From NCBI GenBank assembly GCA_020974905.1, contig CP087563.1, forward strand, positions 1,240,001 to 1,304,000: a DNA stretch of 64,000 bases. Direction: 5' to 3'. Source of the stretch: Planctomycetes bacterium syqfu. Its GTDB lineage: Bacteria > Planctomycetota > Phycisphaerae > Phycisphaerales > Phycisphaeraceae. Below, piece after piece: positions 1-8,578 of this stretch (positions within the stretch are counted from its first letter, which is position 1; each line of letters begins with the position of its first letter). Both the position numbers and the translations under genes were made by a program. Under the pieces are notes generated by a model. It searched no databases. It worked only from the letters and a program-made list of their open reading frames with translations, and was not told the origin of the DNA.

Positions 1-715
1 AAGATGCCAAGGCGTTGCCAAAGCGGTGATAGCATATTGGGTCCTTTGCTGTACGAGGTTGGATGAGAATTGCATTGAATCAGGAAATCTTATGATGTGC
101 AAGCTGGACTTGATCGCAAGATGAATTCGCTTCATGAAACAAGCAAATTAAGCAAAAGTTGCCCGACTGAATCATTGTATCCCCAAAATAGTTGTATTCA
201 GAAAATTTTTTATTGCAAAAACTTGACATTGCTATTGACACGACAATTTGGTATTTTAGAGTAAACCATATAGGCAAGGAGGGTGCAGCCTGTTTAAGGG
301 ACCAGTCGTTCATGTCCTCAAAGACAGACAGCACACTATGGAGAAAACCTGCCAGGACCCACACCACACTCGTAAAACCGCCGCCCCGGGGAAGCAGTTA
401 ACTGAGCCCAAATGTCCCGGCTTATGTTTGACTAACAGAAGTACCAATTTTGCCAGTACTGTGGCGACATGATTCGCCAATGCAATGTCGGCAGCGCGTA
501 CTCGATTGAGGAGACATCTACCACTATCCAGGAATGAATTGGCTCTGTTTGCAGGCCTGATATCGACCCGTAATTGTTCGTCTCATACCATAAATGAACC
601 TTCGGGAATCCTGCTGACACCGACAACGCTTTCTTGCGATACTGTCTGGATCGTCCGATCAGTTTTGTACCAACGCTGCCATAGAGTCTCTTTTCTCTTT
701 TAGAGGAGCTTTTCT
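1..715. other. No gene recognised
   Basis: I see no convincing gene here. The reading frames are short, lack ribosome binding sites and do not resemble a family I know. The last part must hold the promoter and leader of the pseudopilin that starts at 716, but I could not pick a clear -35/-10 pair. A purine-rich AGAGGAG precedes that start. Confidence 0.5.
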
Positions 716-1426
716 ATGAAAAAGCGCGCGTTTACCCTGATCGAACTGTTGGTTGTGATTTCCATCATCGCCCTGCTTATCGGCATTCTGTTGCCGGCTC
801 TTGGTGCGGCTCGTCGTACCGCTCGCCAGATGCAGAACTCCACGCAGGTCCGTGGTATTCACTCCGCGTTGGTGCTCTTTAGCCAAGGCAACAACACTTA
901 CTATCCCGGCATCAACACCATTGGCAGCCTCAGCGGCACCACCACCGTGCAGTACCGCTTCCGTGAACTGCTTGATGACAACTACTTCACCGGCGAATAT
1001 GTCATCAGCCCCTCGGAAACCAAGACGGCTCTGACCCAGACCGGCGTGACCCCCACCACCGGCAACTACTCCTACGCTCTGTTGGAAATCGACAACGGTG
1101 GTGGCAATCGTACCAACGAATGGCGCGATACCTCCAACAGCGAAGCTGTCGTCCTCTCTGACCGTGCGAAGAAGAACGATACCACCGCCAACGTCAAGTC
1201 CGTGCATACCAACCCCTCCGCGGGCACCAACGAATGGCGTGGCTCGATGGGCTTCAACGACAACCATGTCACCTTTGAAGCTACCCATGATCAGGTCGAC
1301 ACCCAATACGGTGACGATTCGAATACCGATGACAACCTGTTTGCTCATGGCAACGCCAAGTCCAACGCTCTGATGATCTATAAAGATTCAGGTACCGCTG
1401 CTGATGGCAACATCTTTGCCGACTAA
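716..1426 (+). CDS. Pseudopilin-like protein, prepilin N-terminal cleavage motif
   Basis: This 236-residue protein begins with [18 protein letters not shown], the type IV/type II pseudopilin prepilin motif: a short basic leader, processing before Phe6 and a hydrophobic assembly helix with Glu at mature position 5. The C-terminal part carries a GSMGFNDNHVTFE stretch seen in planctomycete proteins of this class. The role is probably in an envelope filament or type II secretion-like machine. It is single-cistron: AGAGGAG lies just upstream and a strong terminator follows. Codon choice (CGT/CGC, ACC, AAC, TTC, GCT, CTG) is as biased as in the gap gene at 61 kb and unlike the other pseudopilin at 18 kb, which implies very high expression. 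The exact function is not known. Confidence 0.85.
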   Translation: MKKRAFTLIELLVVISIIALLIGILLPALGAARRTARQMQNSTQVRGIHSALVLFSQGNNTYYPGINTIGSLSGTTTVQYRFRELLDDNYFTGEYVISPSETKTALTQTGVTPTTGNYSYALLEIDNGGGNRTNEWRDTSNSEAVVLSDRAKKNDTTANVKSVHTNPSAGTNEWRGSMGFNDNHVTFEATHDQVDTQYGDDSNTDDNLFAHGNAKSNALMIYKDSGTAADGNIFAD

Positions 1427-1486
1427 TGGATCAAACTCATTGATCGCAAGTCTGTGACTTGCAACCACAATTGAATAACCAATCAC

Positions 1487-1525
1487 ACGCAGGCCAGCTC
1501 AATCGAGTTGGCCTGCGTTGTTTTT
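1487..1525 (+). terminator. Intrinsic terminator of the pseudopilin gene
   Basis: A near-perfect 17-bp stem, ACGCAGGCCAGCTC pairing with GAGTTGGCCTGCGT with one G-T pair, has an AATC loop and is followed by TGTTTTT. It lies about 60 bases after the pseudopilin stop. Confidence 0.9.
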
Positions 1526-1925
1526 GAGTCGGATATGGCTAGCATTCTGTCCGTCCTTAATTGATTTGATTGTTCGTCACGTTGAGCACTGGATGTCAAT
1601 CCGGTGCAGGTACATTGCGATGTCAAATCAACTTGCACCGCAATGACATGCGGTACTCAATCCAGATGTTGCGGGTTTGGCGATAGTGGTCCATTGCAGT
1701 TGATTTATTGCGTATTACCAACCAGAAACCGAGTCAATATGACTCGACTATATTCACATCACCCGGTCATCTTGACCGGGATGGATTCCCTGCAAATCAA
1801 CTGCAATGAACCTTTAAGATCTCTTTGCATAATTTCATGCCTATGGGGTTAACAGCCGTGTCGCTACGCGATGCTGGGTTTATGCGTGTCATCAAGCGGT
1901 TTGCCAGCGTTGTGTCGCAATACAG
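1526..1925. other. Intergenic stretch, nothing recognised
   Basis: No supported gene. Short open frames here lack start signals and similarity. The stretch leads into a decayed IS110-type end at 1926. Confidence 0.45.
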
Positions 1926-2100
1926 CTATTGCATTTTTCACTCAAGTGTCGCGTGGACGTGTGACGCGTGCGCTGTCAGCTCGCGGCTTCTATGAAAAGC
2001 CTGCTGCTGTCAAGTTTTTTTCTTCCGATGACAATTTTTGTGTTCGACCGCCTGCCGCGTCCCAAGCTTCTATTCGAGCATCGCATTGGCTAGCCCATGT
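1926..2100 (+). repeat. Decayed inverted copy of the IS110 5' noncoding region
   Basis: Read on the plus strand, this stretch matches the reverse complement of 3303-3446, the noncoding region upstream of the transposase. CTATTGCATTTTTCACTCAA is identical in both (1926-1945 and 3446-3427). TATGAAAA-CCTGCTGCT matches at 17 of 18 (1991-2008). CGAGCATCG and CTAGCCCAT recur in the same order near 2074-2098. Between these blocks the match is patchy with indels. It is therefore a second, diverged IS110-type 5' end in the opposite orientation, without a transposase start behind it. Confidence 0.75.
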
Positions 2101-2232
2101 GGGTGGTTGCGAGATTTCGATCACTGCCCCAGCTATTAGCGAGCATCAAGCCCAGCCGCGAGTCGAGCTCATGATCGATATCCAAAGGGGCAGCACACGG
2201 CCTCTCACATCCTTGCCGTCACTTCCAATTCG

Positions 2233-3287
2233 TCACATCGTTGCAGGCACTTGCCTCGTCACGTTGGCATCGTCGATCACCTCAACCAACTGGTGATGCA
2301 ACTGACGCACCCAACGATTGGCCACCGCTGCAGCGATCAGACACGATGCTTTGCCACGGTCACGCAAACGACAAGCCATCGCTTTCCAACGCCCCCGGAA
2401 CCCCCGGAGGCCCGCATCAGTCGCCAAGCCAACTCGATGAGCAAACTGCGAAGACGCTTGTTGGCATCATCCACCAAACCGCCTTGATTCTGACGACTGC
2501 CCGACGAGGCGTTGCGTGGGCTGAGCCCGCAGTAACGTGCAAGCGACTTACCGTTTTTAAACCGATCAAATCGTCCGATTGCTGCACGCAATGCCGTGGC
2601 CGTGATCAATCCCACGCCCGCCTGAGCCAGCAGGTGTCCGGTTAACGTGTCCTGGGCCGTCACTTCTTTGAGCCGCGCATCAGCCGCCTTGATCCGCATG
2701 CTCAGATGCGCCAGTTCGTCAAGTTGCTCACTGATGATCCACGCACTGTCAGCAGGCAACGACGCAACGGTTTGAGCCAACGCCAAAAGCCATGGCTTGC
2801 TCCATCTCGTCCCTGCCAGCTTCACCCGGTGATCGCGCAGCAAACTGCCCACGCGCAGCTTCAACGCCTTGGCACGATCCACCAACTGCAATCGATGGCT
2901 GACCAACCGTCGCAACTCGCGCACCGATTGGGGCGGCAGCCACACCTTTTGCACGTAACCCACGCGCGTCAAATCCGCCAGCACGTAAGCATCACTGCGG
3001 TCGGTCTTCTCGCGTGTCCGCTTCATCCGGGCCACGTGCTGAGCATGAGCCAGATGCACCGACCAGCCCGGTTGCCTGCAAAGGGCTTCAGCCAGATCCG
3101 CGCTGCCGGGCATCGCTTCGATCGTCGCCTGCACCTTCACGCCCTTAGGCAGATGTCGTGTCAACGCCAGCAGATCGTTGTCGCACTTGCGATTGAGCAG
3201 CGTCTTGCCCGCAGCATCCATCACACACAGTTGAATGCTCGATTGGTGATAGTCAAGGCCGACGTACATGGTAGAATCAGTCTTCAT
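2233..3287 (-). pseudogene. IS110-family transposase, frameshifted near its C-terminus
   Basis: The start MKTDSTMYVGLDYHQSS shows the RuvC-like DEDD catalytic domain (Asp12), with further acidic residues in KTDRSDAYVLADL. The C-terminal transposase domain follows with GVGLITATALRAAIGRF and the serine-containing GLSPRNASSGSRQNQGG. The initial frame reads LAWRLMRAS, then degenerates and stops at 2337. The expected family tail, RGRWKAMACRLRDRG and onward, is present in the -1 frame down to 2233. One extra G in a G5 run near 2397-2407 (GCCTCCGGGGGTTCCGGGGGC on the minus strand) would join them. This is a likely inactivating deletion, though slippage or sequencing error is possible. Joined length is about 350 residues, normal for IS110. 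Confidence 0.85.
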
Positions 3288-3450
3288 CCTGTTGCTCCTG
3301 GTGATGGGCTAGTTCCGAACAAACGATGCTCGAAACATACCCCGAGCAGCAGGGTTTTCATACACAGCTATTGAATGGGTTTTTCATTGATGACGCACGC
3401 AGACATAAGCGCGCCAGACGCTACATTTGAGTGAAAAATGCAATAGTGGG
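2233..3450 (-). mobile_element. IS110-family insertion sequence, approximate limits
   Basis: The element comprises the transposase reading frame and about 160 bases of upstream noncoding DNA. IS110 elements usually lack terminal inverted repeats, so the exact ends cannot be read here. In the family, the noncoding region before the transposase encodes the bridge RNA that chooses donor and target. The candidate region is 3288-3450, and the part conserved in the inverted partner at 1926-2100 lies within it. Confidence 0.65.
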
Positions 3451-3513
3451 CGATAACAGCATGTCATAACGCAAATGGCTCAATGCTTATATCAAGGAGG
3501 ATTTCATACCTCA

Positions 3514-4029
3514 TCAAGCTTTGCCTAATTTTCGCAAGATGCTCGGTTGCATCAGCCACAGCAATTGGCCTGGACGGCGAAGACGCTGACCATTCTGGTT
3601 CAATACCATACTCAAAGCCCCCGCTTTTTTAAGAACCAACGAAGACTGCCCACATTCTTTCTTGCAGCGTGCAGGTTCTGAGCAGAGATAGGATGTCAGG
3701 TCGGTGAAGGTCGGTTCGTGGCCGACGAGCATGATATGCTGCTCCTGGTATTGTCCCAATGTTTTGGCAATCGCATCCAAGTCGTCACCTGCCAGAACAT
3801 TGCAGGTCTTGACGGTGACATCAAGCACATCTGAAGCAATGTCCGCTGTCTGACGGGCACGGATCTTGGGGCTTGTCAGTATCAACTGGACATCAGTACA
3901 ACAGACTGCAAGTCCCTTGGCTGCTTGTATGGTGCGATCTATGCCCTTGGTGGTGAGTTGGCGGTCAGCGTCCGGGATGGAGGCTTCTCGCGGCTGGGCG
4001 ATACCGTGTCGAAAGAGTGTCAATTGCAT
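3514..4029 (-). CDS. sixA: SixA-like phosphohistidine phosphatase
   Basis: This 171-residue protein belongs to the histidine phosphatase superfamily, which removes phosphate through a phosphohistidine intermediate. It opens with MQLTLFRHGIAQ: Arg7-His8-Gly9 is the catalytic RHG, the second histidine is His104 in LVGHEPT, and a conserved Arg pair sits in SPKIRARQTA. SixA acts on histidine phosphotransfer domains of signalling kinases. Start choice: an in-frame start lies 8 codons upstream, but AAGGGG sits 7 bases before the ATG at 4029 and the fold begins there. The last 35 residues are basic. It lies upstream of nothing obviously linked; the phosphate transporter behind it is on the same strand. 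Confidence 0.8.
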   Translation of the reverse strand: MQLTLFRHGIAQPREASIPDADRQLTTKGIDRTIQAAKGLAVCCTDVQLILTSPKIRARQTADIASDVLDVTVKTCNVLAGDDLDAIAKTLGQYQEQHIMLVGHEPTFTDLTSYLCSEPARCKKECGQSSLVLKKAGALSMVLNQNGQRLRRPGQLLWLMQPSILRKLGKA

Positions 4030-4116
4030 GTCGGCCCCTTGAGAATCCAGCAAGAACGGACTCGTGCGGGTTGCATTTTACAAGCAAGACACCATGGCTG
4101 ACACCCCAATGCGTGA

Positions 4117-5568
4117 TCAGCTACCAATGAAGAGTTTTAAGGTGTAGAAGAAGACGATCGCCAAGGCGGCACCGGCGGGAAGCGTCACCACCCATGAAAT
4201 GACGATGTCGCGGATCGTGTTGAGGTTCAAAGCGCTCAGACCGCGTGCCAATCCGACACCCAGCACGGCACCGACGAGCGTATGCGTCGTGGAGATCGGT
4301 AACTTGAGCTTCGATGCCAATACAATGGTCGTCGCTGCACCAAACTCGGCAGCAAAGCCGCGTGTGGGGGTCAATTCCGTGATGCGTCGACCAATGGTCT
4401 CAATCACGCGCCAGCCCCAGGTCGCCAAACCAAAGACGATCCCGGCACCACCGAGCAGTAAAATGCGATAATCCACGGTCGACTGGGCAGCAATCACACC
4501 TTCTTTGGCGGTAGCCATCACAGCTGCCAACGGTCCCACGGCATTGGCCACGTCATTGGCACCGTGTGCAAAGGCAACAAAACAGGCTGAGAGAATCTGC
4601 AGATAAACGAAGATCCGTTCCACAGCGGCATGCTGAGATGCCTGCGTGGTCAATTGCGGCTGTTCCTTGCTCTTTTCTTCCTGTTCACGGTTGATCTTGT
4701 CTGCCAGATCATCTAGATTCTGAAGCAACTCTGTGGCTTCCATGGCATACTCATCATCGGTCTGATGCTTGATGCGACGCAGGTGCTTACGAGCCTTACG
4801 CAAAGCACGACTGACCGAGCTTTCATGGTATGCCTGAACGGGAACCGCCAAGCCTTCATTTTTCAGCAATCGAACCAGTACCGCGGAGATGACCGCAGCG
4901 ATGAGACCAATACCGCATGCCACCAAAGTTGCCTGGCCCAACGGCAGGTCAAGATTCAGGTGCTTAAGGCCCTTGAAAATCATCACAAAGGACAGAATCA
5001 CAAACACCAGGAACACCAGAAACGGTGTCAGGCGTTTGGCTGCGATGACCGGGTTGTCACTCCTGAAAATCTGCTTGTGCAGAACGCGGAAGATGACAAA
5101 ACTGATAAAACCAGCAAGCAACGGGGAAACCACCCAGCTGGACACGATGCCAGCGATGGCCCCCCAGTGAACCGCGTCAATGCCCTTGTACACCACGCCG
5201 AAACCGACAATGGCCCCGACAATGGAGTGGGTCGTGGAGACCGGCCAACCGAAGTAGGACGCCAATTGCAACCAGGCCCCGGCTGCCAGCAGCGCAGCAA
5301 GCATCCCCAGCATGAAGTTGGTCGTATCATTGGTGAATAATTCAGTGTCAATAATGCCTTTACGGACGGTTTCCGTCACGTGCATACCGACAAAAAACGC
5401 GCCAGCAAACTCCAGCACGGCGGCACAGAGTACCGCGCGGCGTAGTGTCAAGGCACCAGAGCCCACTGACGTGCCCATGGCATTGGCCACGTCGTTGGCA
5501 CCAATGTTCCAGGCCATGTAAAAGCCAAAGCACAATGCCAGGCCTGTTATCAGTGTCATGTCATCCAT
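4117..5568 (-). CDS. pit: PiT-family inorganic phosphate transporter
   Basis: This 483-residue membrane protein carries phosphate into the cell, in known members by cation or proton symport as metal-phosphate. It shows the duplicated PiT signature: AWNIGANDVANAMG near residue 20 and FAHGANDVANAVG near residue 337, each within hydrophobic helices. The paired SVGSGALTLRRA and PISTTHTLVGAV/PVSTTHSIVGAI motifs are also present. A long charged cytoplasmic loop of about 100 residues with coiled-coil character separates the halves. The upstream DUF47 gene lies 20 bases away on the same strand, the standard pit accessory arrangement, so the two form an operon. Confidence 0.93.
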   Translation of the reverse strand: MDDMTLITGLALCFGFYMAWNIGANDVANAMGTSVGSGALTLRRAVLCAAVLEFAGAFFVGMHVTETVRKGIIDTELFTNDTTNFMLGMLAALLAAGAWLQLASYFGWPVSTTHSIVGAIVGFGVVYKGIDAVHWGAIAGIVSSWVVSPLLAGFISFVIFRVLHKQIFRSDNPVIAAKRLTPFLVFLVFVILSFVMIFKGLKHLNLDLPLGQATLVACGIGLIAAVISAVLVRLLKNEGLAVPVQAYHESSVSRALRKARKHLRRIKHQTDDEYAMEATELLQNLDDLADKINREQEEKSKEQPQLTTQASQHAAVERIFVYLQILSACFVAFAHGANDVANAVGPLAAVMATAKEGVIAAQSTVDYRILLLGGAGIVFGLATWGWRVIETIGRRITELTPTRGFAAEFGAATTIVLASKLKLPISTTHTLVGAVLGVGLARGLSALNLNTIRDIVISWVVTLPAGAALAIVFFYTLKLFIGS

Positions 5569-5588
5569 TGGGTTTCCTGCAGAAAAAA

Positions 5589-6263
5589 CTACTTGCGTTC
5601 CAGCGTCATCCGGACTTGATTAGCCACCAGTTCAGAAAGCTTGGAAACCATCCCAAGCTCATCAATCAGACGCTGAAGCAGGTTGAACTGAGCCTTATTC
5701 AGTTCACCTTCCTCCGAATACAATGCGCCCAAAAATTGCCAGCCGAGTTTGCTGGCTTCGTATTCCTTGCGGGCCACCTGTTCCACCAGATCCTTGACCT
5801 TCTCAGCCTCAGATCCGCTGAATGCATACTCAATGAGTTCATCAATCTGTTCGACAATCTGATGCGAAAGCTTGTAGGCTTCCAGATTCATCTGAACATA
5901 TGTCGTCAAGAGTTCAACCAGGGCCCTGGGAATTGTAAAGTTCGTCAGGGAAAGAAGATGTGCTGTCCGTTCGCAACAGCCGGCGATGCGATCCTGCGTG
6001 ATGAGCAGTTCAAGCAGATCACGGCGGTCAATCGGCATAAACAGGCTCTTGGGCACATGATTGCGAATGTCGTCACGCACCAGGTCCGCCTTGTACTCGG
6101 CATCGCTGACACGCGGGCGTAACTCGGCAACCTGGTCGAACTGGCCTGCCAAATAGGAGTCGATCACCTGCTTGGTTAAATCCACACATGAGGCAACTTT
6201 GCTCATGTGCGCTTGAATCGGGCCAAACGGGGAACGTCCAAATAGACTGGCAATGGTTCGCAT
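5589..6263 (-). CDS. DUF47 (PhoU-like) phosphate transport accessory protein
   Basis: This 224-residue all-helical protein starts MRTIASLFGRSPFGPIQAHM. It belongs to the DUF47/TIGR00153 family, distant relatives of PhoU found next to PiT transporters and thought to regulate them. Acidic metal-binding-like clusters occur in the helices (EYKADLVRDDIR, LIEYAFSGSEAEKV). It precedes the pit gene by 20 bases on the same strand, so co-transcription is almost certain. No Pho-box was recognised upstream, so phosphate control of the pair is not shown. Confidence 0.9.
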   Translation of the reverse strand: MRTIASLFGRSPFGPIQAHMSKVASCVDLTKQVIDSYLAGQFDQVAELRPRVSDAEYKADLVRDDIRNHVPKSLFMPIDRRDLLELLITQDRIAGCCERTAHLLSLTNFTIPRALVELLTTYVQMNLEAYKLSHQIVEQIDELIEYAFSGSEAEKVKDLVEQVARKEYEASKLGWQFLGALYSEEGELNKAQFNLLQRLIDELGMVSKLSELVANQVRMTLERK

Positions 6264-6394
6264 ACTTTTATTTCTCCTGCCAAACTTGGCAATAGGATAG
6301 CCTCTTAAGCGCGATTGTGAAAATCCGGTTAATGTTTAAAACATCCGGGTTGAATATCAACACCGTAATCGCCAAACAGTCCTGTATCTCAAAG

Positions 6395-6778
6395 CTAATC
6401 CTTCTGAGATTCACCGGGTAGATTCCACAGGTACGGCCAACTGTAAATCCCCGTATCATGACCATCGGAAAAGATGATCCGAAGCGCATAATGCCCGACA
6501 GGTTCAACATTAACGATTGTCAATGGTTTGTCCGAACCGACACTGTTACTCGGCAGCACCGTCAAAGGGTTCCGGGCCATCTCCTCACGCAACTGCCGGA
6601 CGTCGGCTGATGGCGACTGTTTGCGCAGCAAGGCCACGCTGTAAAATTTTTCACTGCCATCGGACCATTGAACCGTGATCCCCTTCTCACGCTTCACATC
6701 CAGATGTTTGGGAGTCACATTGGGGTTGGGGCTGCATTCCATAGACCGGGCATGATAAACGCCTTGAATCAGACTCAC
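6395..6778 (-). CDS. DUF971-domain protein
   Basis: This is a protein of up to 127 residues whose core, from [20 protein letters not shown] to [15 protein letters not shown], is the DUF971 fold. That fold is also found at the N-terminus of gamma-butyrobetaine hydroxylase and next to Fe-S assembly factors. Free-standing bacterial members have been linked to iron-sulfur protein maturation, but no activity is shown here. The annotated start is a GTG at 6778; an ATG at 6742 removes 12 residues outside the domain and is an equal candidate, as neither has a good ribosome binding site. It is divergent from the 2Fe-2S ferredoxin gene with only 20 bases between the starts, so the promoters must overlap the coding regions. 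Confidence 0.8.
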   Translation of the reverse strand: MSLIQGVYHARSMECSPNPNVTPKHLDVKREKGITVQWSDGSEKFYSVALLRKQSPSADVRQLREEMARNPLTVLPSNSVGSDKPLTIVNVEPVGHYALRIIFSDGHDTGIYSWPYLWNLPGESQKD

Positions 6779-6798
6779 AAGGGGGATGTGTTATCATC

Positions 6799-7209
6799 AT
6801 GAACATGACAGACCTTCCCCCGCCCTTGTCTGACAAAACCGCCCTGACGCAGATGGCAAGCTCCGTCGGAATCCAGGCTGCCAAGCGGCATATTTTGCTT
6901 TGCTGTGATCAGACCAAACCCAAATGCTGTGACAGGCAATTGAGTCTTGAAGCATGGGACTATCTCAAACGCCGCCTTAAGGAACTGGGCCTCTCCGAGC
7001 AAGGTGGTATCTTCCGGACCAAGGCCAACTGCCTGCGTGTCTGCATGGATGGGCCGATTGCAGTCGTCTATCCCGAAGGCGTCTGGTATGCCCGTTGCAC
7101 CCCGCCCGTCCTTGAGCGCATCATCAATGAACACCTGATCGCAGGCAACGTCGTCGAGGACTACCGCATCGTCACCAACCCACTGGATTGTTCGGAGTGT
7201 GAACATTAG
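6799..7209 (+). CDS. 2Fe-2S ferredoxin of the thioredoxin-like type
   Basis: This 136-residue protein has a core [15 protein letters not shown] and [15 protein letters not shown], which carries the four cluster-binding cysteines (Cys35 or 36, Cys43 or 44, Cys78, Cys82) of the thioredoxin-like [2Fe-2S] ferredoxins. The following [14 protein letters not shown] is typical of the bacterial (2Fe-2S) ferredoxin domain. It presumably carries electrons in the cytoplasm; the partner is unknown. Its head-to-head pairing with a DUF971 gene, a family associated with Fe-S proteins, fits. A perfect GC-rich dyad (CGCATCGC-AA-GCGATGCG, 7246-7263) follows the stop and may act as a terminator. Confidence 0.85.
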   Translation: MNMTDLPPPLSDKTALTQMASSVGIQAAKRHILLCCDQTKPKCCDRQLSLEAWDYLKRRLKELGLSEQGGIFRTKANCLRVCMDGPIAVVYPEGVWYARCTPPVLERIINEHLIAGNVVEDYRIVTNPLDCSECEH

Positions 7210-7278
7210 GCTATGGACGTTTGAACCCATCCGTGAAACCTGACGCGCATCGCAAGCGATGCGGCTAAATATTTAAAA

Positions 7279-7360
7279 TCCCTAATCCCTAATCCCTAAT
7301 CCCTAATCCCTAATCCCTAATCCCTAATCCCTAATCCCTAATCCCTAATCCCTAATCCCT
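7279..7360 (+). repeat. Heptamer tandem array, TCCCTAA x 11.7
   Basis: There are eleven perfect copies of TCCCTAA followed by TCCCT, with no base out of place over 82 bp. The reverse complement, TTAGGGA, resembles eukaryotic telomere units, but this is internal chromosomal DNA. The array ends 9 bases before the ATG of the MBL-fold gene, which lacks a Shine-Dalgarno sequence. Copy-number change would alter promoter or leader spacing. Confidence 0.97.
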
Positions 7361-7369
7361 GTAAATTCT

Positions 7370-8002
7370 ATGATCATTCAACCCTTCGCCCTCAGTGATT
7401 GGCAAACCAACTGCTTCGTCGTTCATACTGATAACTCCAGTGACTGCTGGATTGTGGACTGCGGCTTTGAGCCTGCAACGCTGCTGGACTACATCACCGA
7501 AAACAATCTCAAGCCAGTTCGCATCGTGCTCACCCATGCTCACGTCGATCACATCGGCAGCCTGGAACACATCCATGATCTCTGGCCGAATGTGCCGATT
7601 TTGATTCATGAAGCAGAGAAGGAATTTCTGGATAACCCCATGTTCAATCTCTCTGCATTCATGGGGCAACCGATCGTCGCACCAGCAGCAACCAAATTGC
7701 TCAAGCATGGCGATACGCTGAGTTTCAACGACCAGGAATTTGAAGTCCGACACACCCCAGGTCACTCCCCCGGCGGGATTGCCTTGATTCATCACGCATC
7801 CAACCAGGCCATCGTCGGAGACGCGCTATTTGCAGGCTCCATCGGTCGCACCGATTTCCCGACTTCCGATGTGCATCAACTCATGGAATCCATCCACACC
7901 CAACTCATGAGCCTGCCCGACGACATGAAAATCTACCCCGGTCACGGCCCGACAAGCACCATCGGCAAGGAACGCACAACTAATCCATTCCTGCAAAGCT
8001 GA
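7370..8002 (+). CDS. MBL-fold metallo-hydrolase (glyoxalase II-like)
   Basis: This 210-residue enzyme has the metallo-beta-lactamase fold. The metal-binding motif THAHVDHIGS gives His56, His58, Asp60 and His61; a further histidine lies in RHTPGHSPGG, a bridging aspartate in VGDALFAGSIGRTD, and the last histidine in IYPGHGPTS. Small members of this group hydrolyse thioesters such as S-lactoylglutathione, but the substrate cannot be read from sequence. It has no signal peptide, so it is cytoplasmic. The 5' side is unusual: the heptamer array ends 9 bases before the start codon and no ribosome binding site is visible. Confidence 0.9.
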   Translation: MIIQPFALSDWQTNCFVVHTDNSSDCWIVDCGFEPATLLDYITENNLKPVRIVLTHAHVDHIGSLEHIHDLWPNVPILIHEAEKEFLDNPMFNLSAFMGQPIVAPAATKLLKHGDTLSFNDQEFEVRHTPGHSPGGIALIHHASNQAIVGDALFAGSIGRTDFPTSDVHQLMESIHTQLMSLPDDMKIYPGHGPTSTIGKERTTNPFLQS

Positions 8003-8578
8003 TATCCTCATCACAAACCTGTTAATTACAAGAGCAGCCCCCCCTAAAAAAAAACATATCACTTGCATAGCAATAAAGCGCTCGCATATCTTTCAACATA
8101 TCCCCAACCAGCGATTTCGCGGGGAAGCATCAATCTCTTTCCCAACATTTCCAGAACAACACAGAAACATATTTAATATTTTAAAATTAACAACTTAAAA
8201 CATATGAAAATCTCATTCCAAATTTAAAAGACAAAAAACACCTTCTAAACTATTGACAAAATTATATCGCTATGCATATGCTAAACTAAATCAATTGCAT
8301 TCTGCATGACTGTTCTTCAGTTGATTGCACTGATTTCTACAGACTTTAAAAAAGGCACTTTGATAAGCAAAGTTCAGGATATATCAAAGTAAAATCTCAT
8401 TGCTCAGACAATGAGGCAAGAGGGTATTGATTCTTGCTGTATCCATCTGAATAATGCATGACAACCAGCATACTGGCTTGTTGTTACATGTCTCAATTTC
8501 ACTGATGAGACTGCGCGATACGTGCGCTAAGATTTCGGACAGTCCACAACCCACCTTTGTCTTTGCCAGGAGAAACGC
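8003..8578. promoter_or_regulatory. AT-rich regulatory region upstream of the GH5 gene
   Basis: No gene is seen in 576 bases. A candidate sigma-70 promoter is TTGACA (8253-8258) with TATGCT (8277-8282), spacer 18. Two dyads follow: ACTTTGATA (8357-8365) with TATCAAAGT (8382-8390), and CTCATTG (8396-8402) with CAATGAG (8409-8415). The first looks like an operator and the second like a hairpin without a T-run. The leader would be about 290 bases long, long enough for regulation. Confidence 0.4.

Noticed and set aside
659-1348. Minus-strand frame of 229 codons over the pseudopilin
   Set aside because: It is opposite a clear prepilin gene with biased codons, and it is only a shadow of that bias.
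1604-2296. Open frames in the stretch before the IS
   Set aside because: They lack start signals and run through the decayed IS110-type end, so they are chance frames.
2706-3374. Long plus-strand frame opposite the transposase
   Set aside because: It is the shadow of the transposase frame; it shows no family pattern and no ribosome binding site.
7279-7360. CRISPR array
   Set aside because: The units are 7-base perfect repeats without spacers and no cas gene is in the window.
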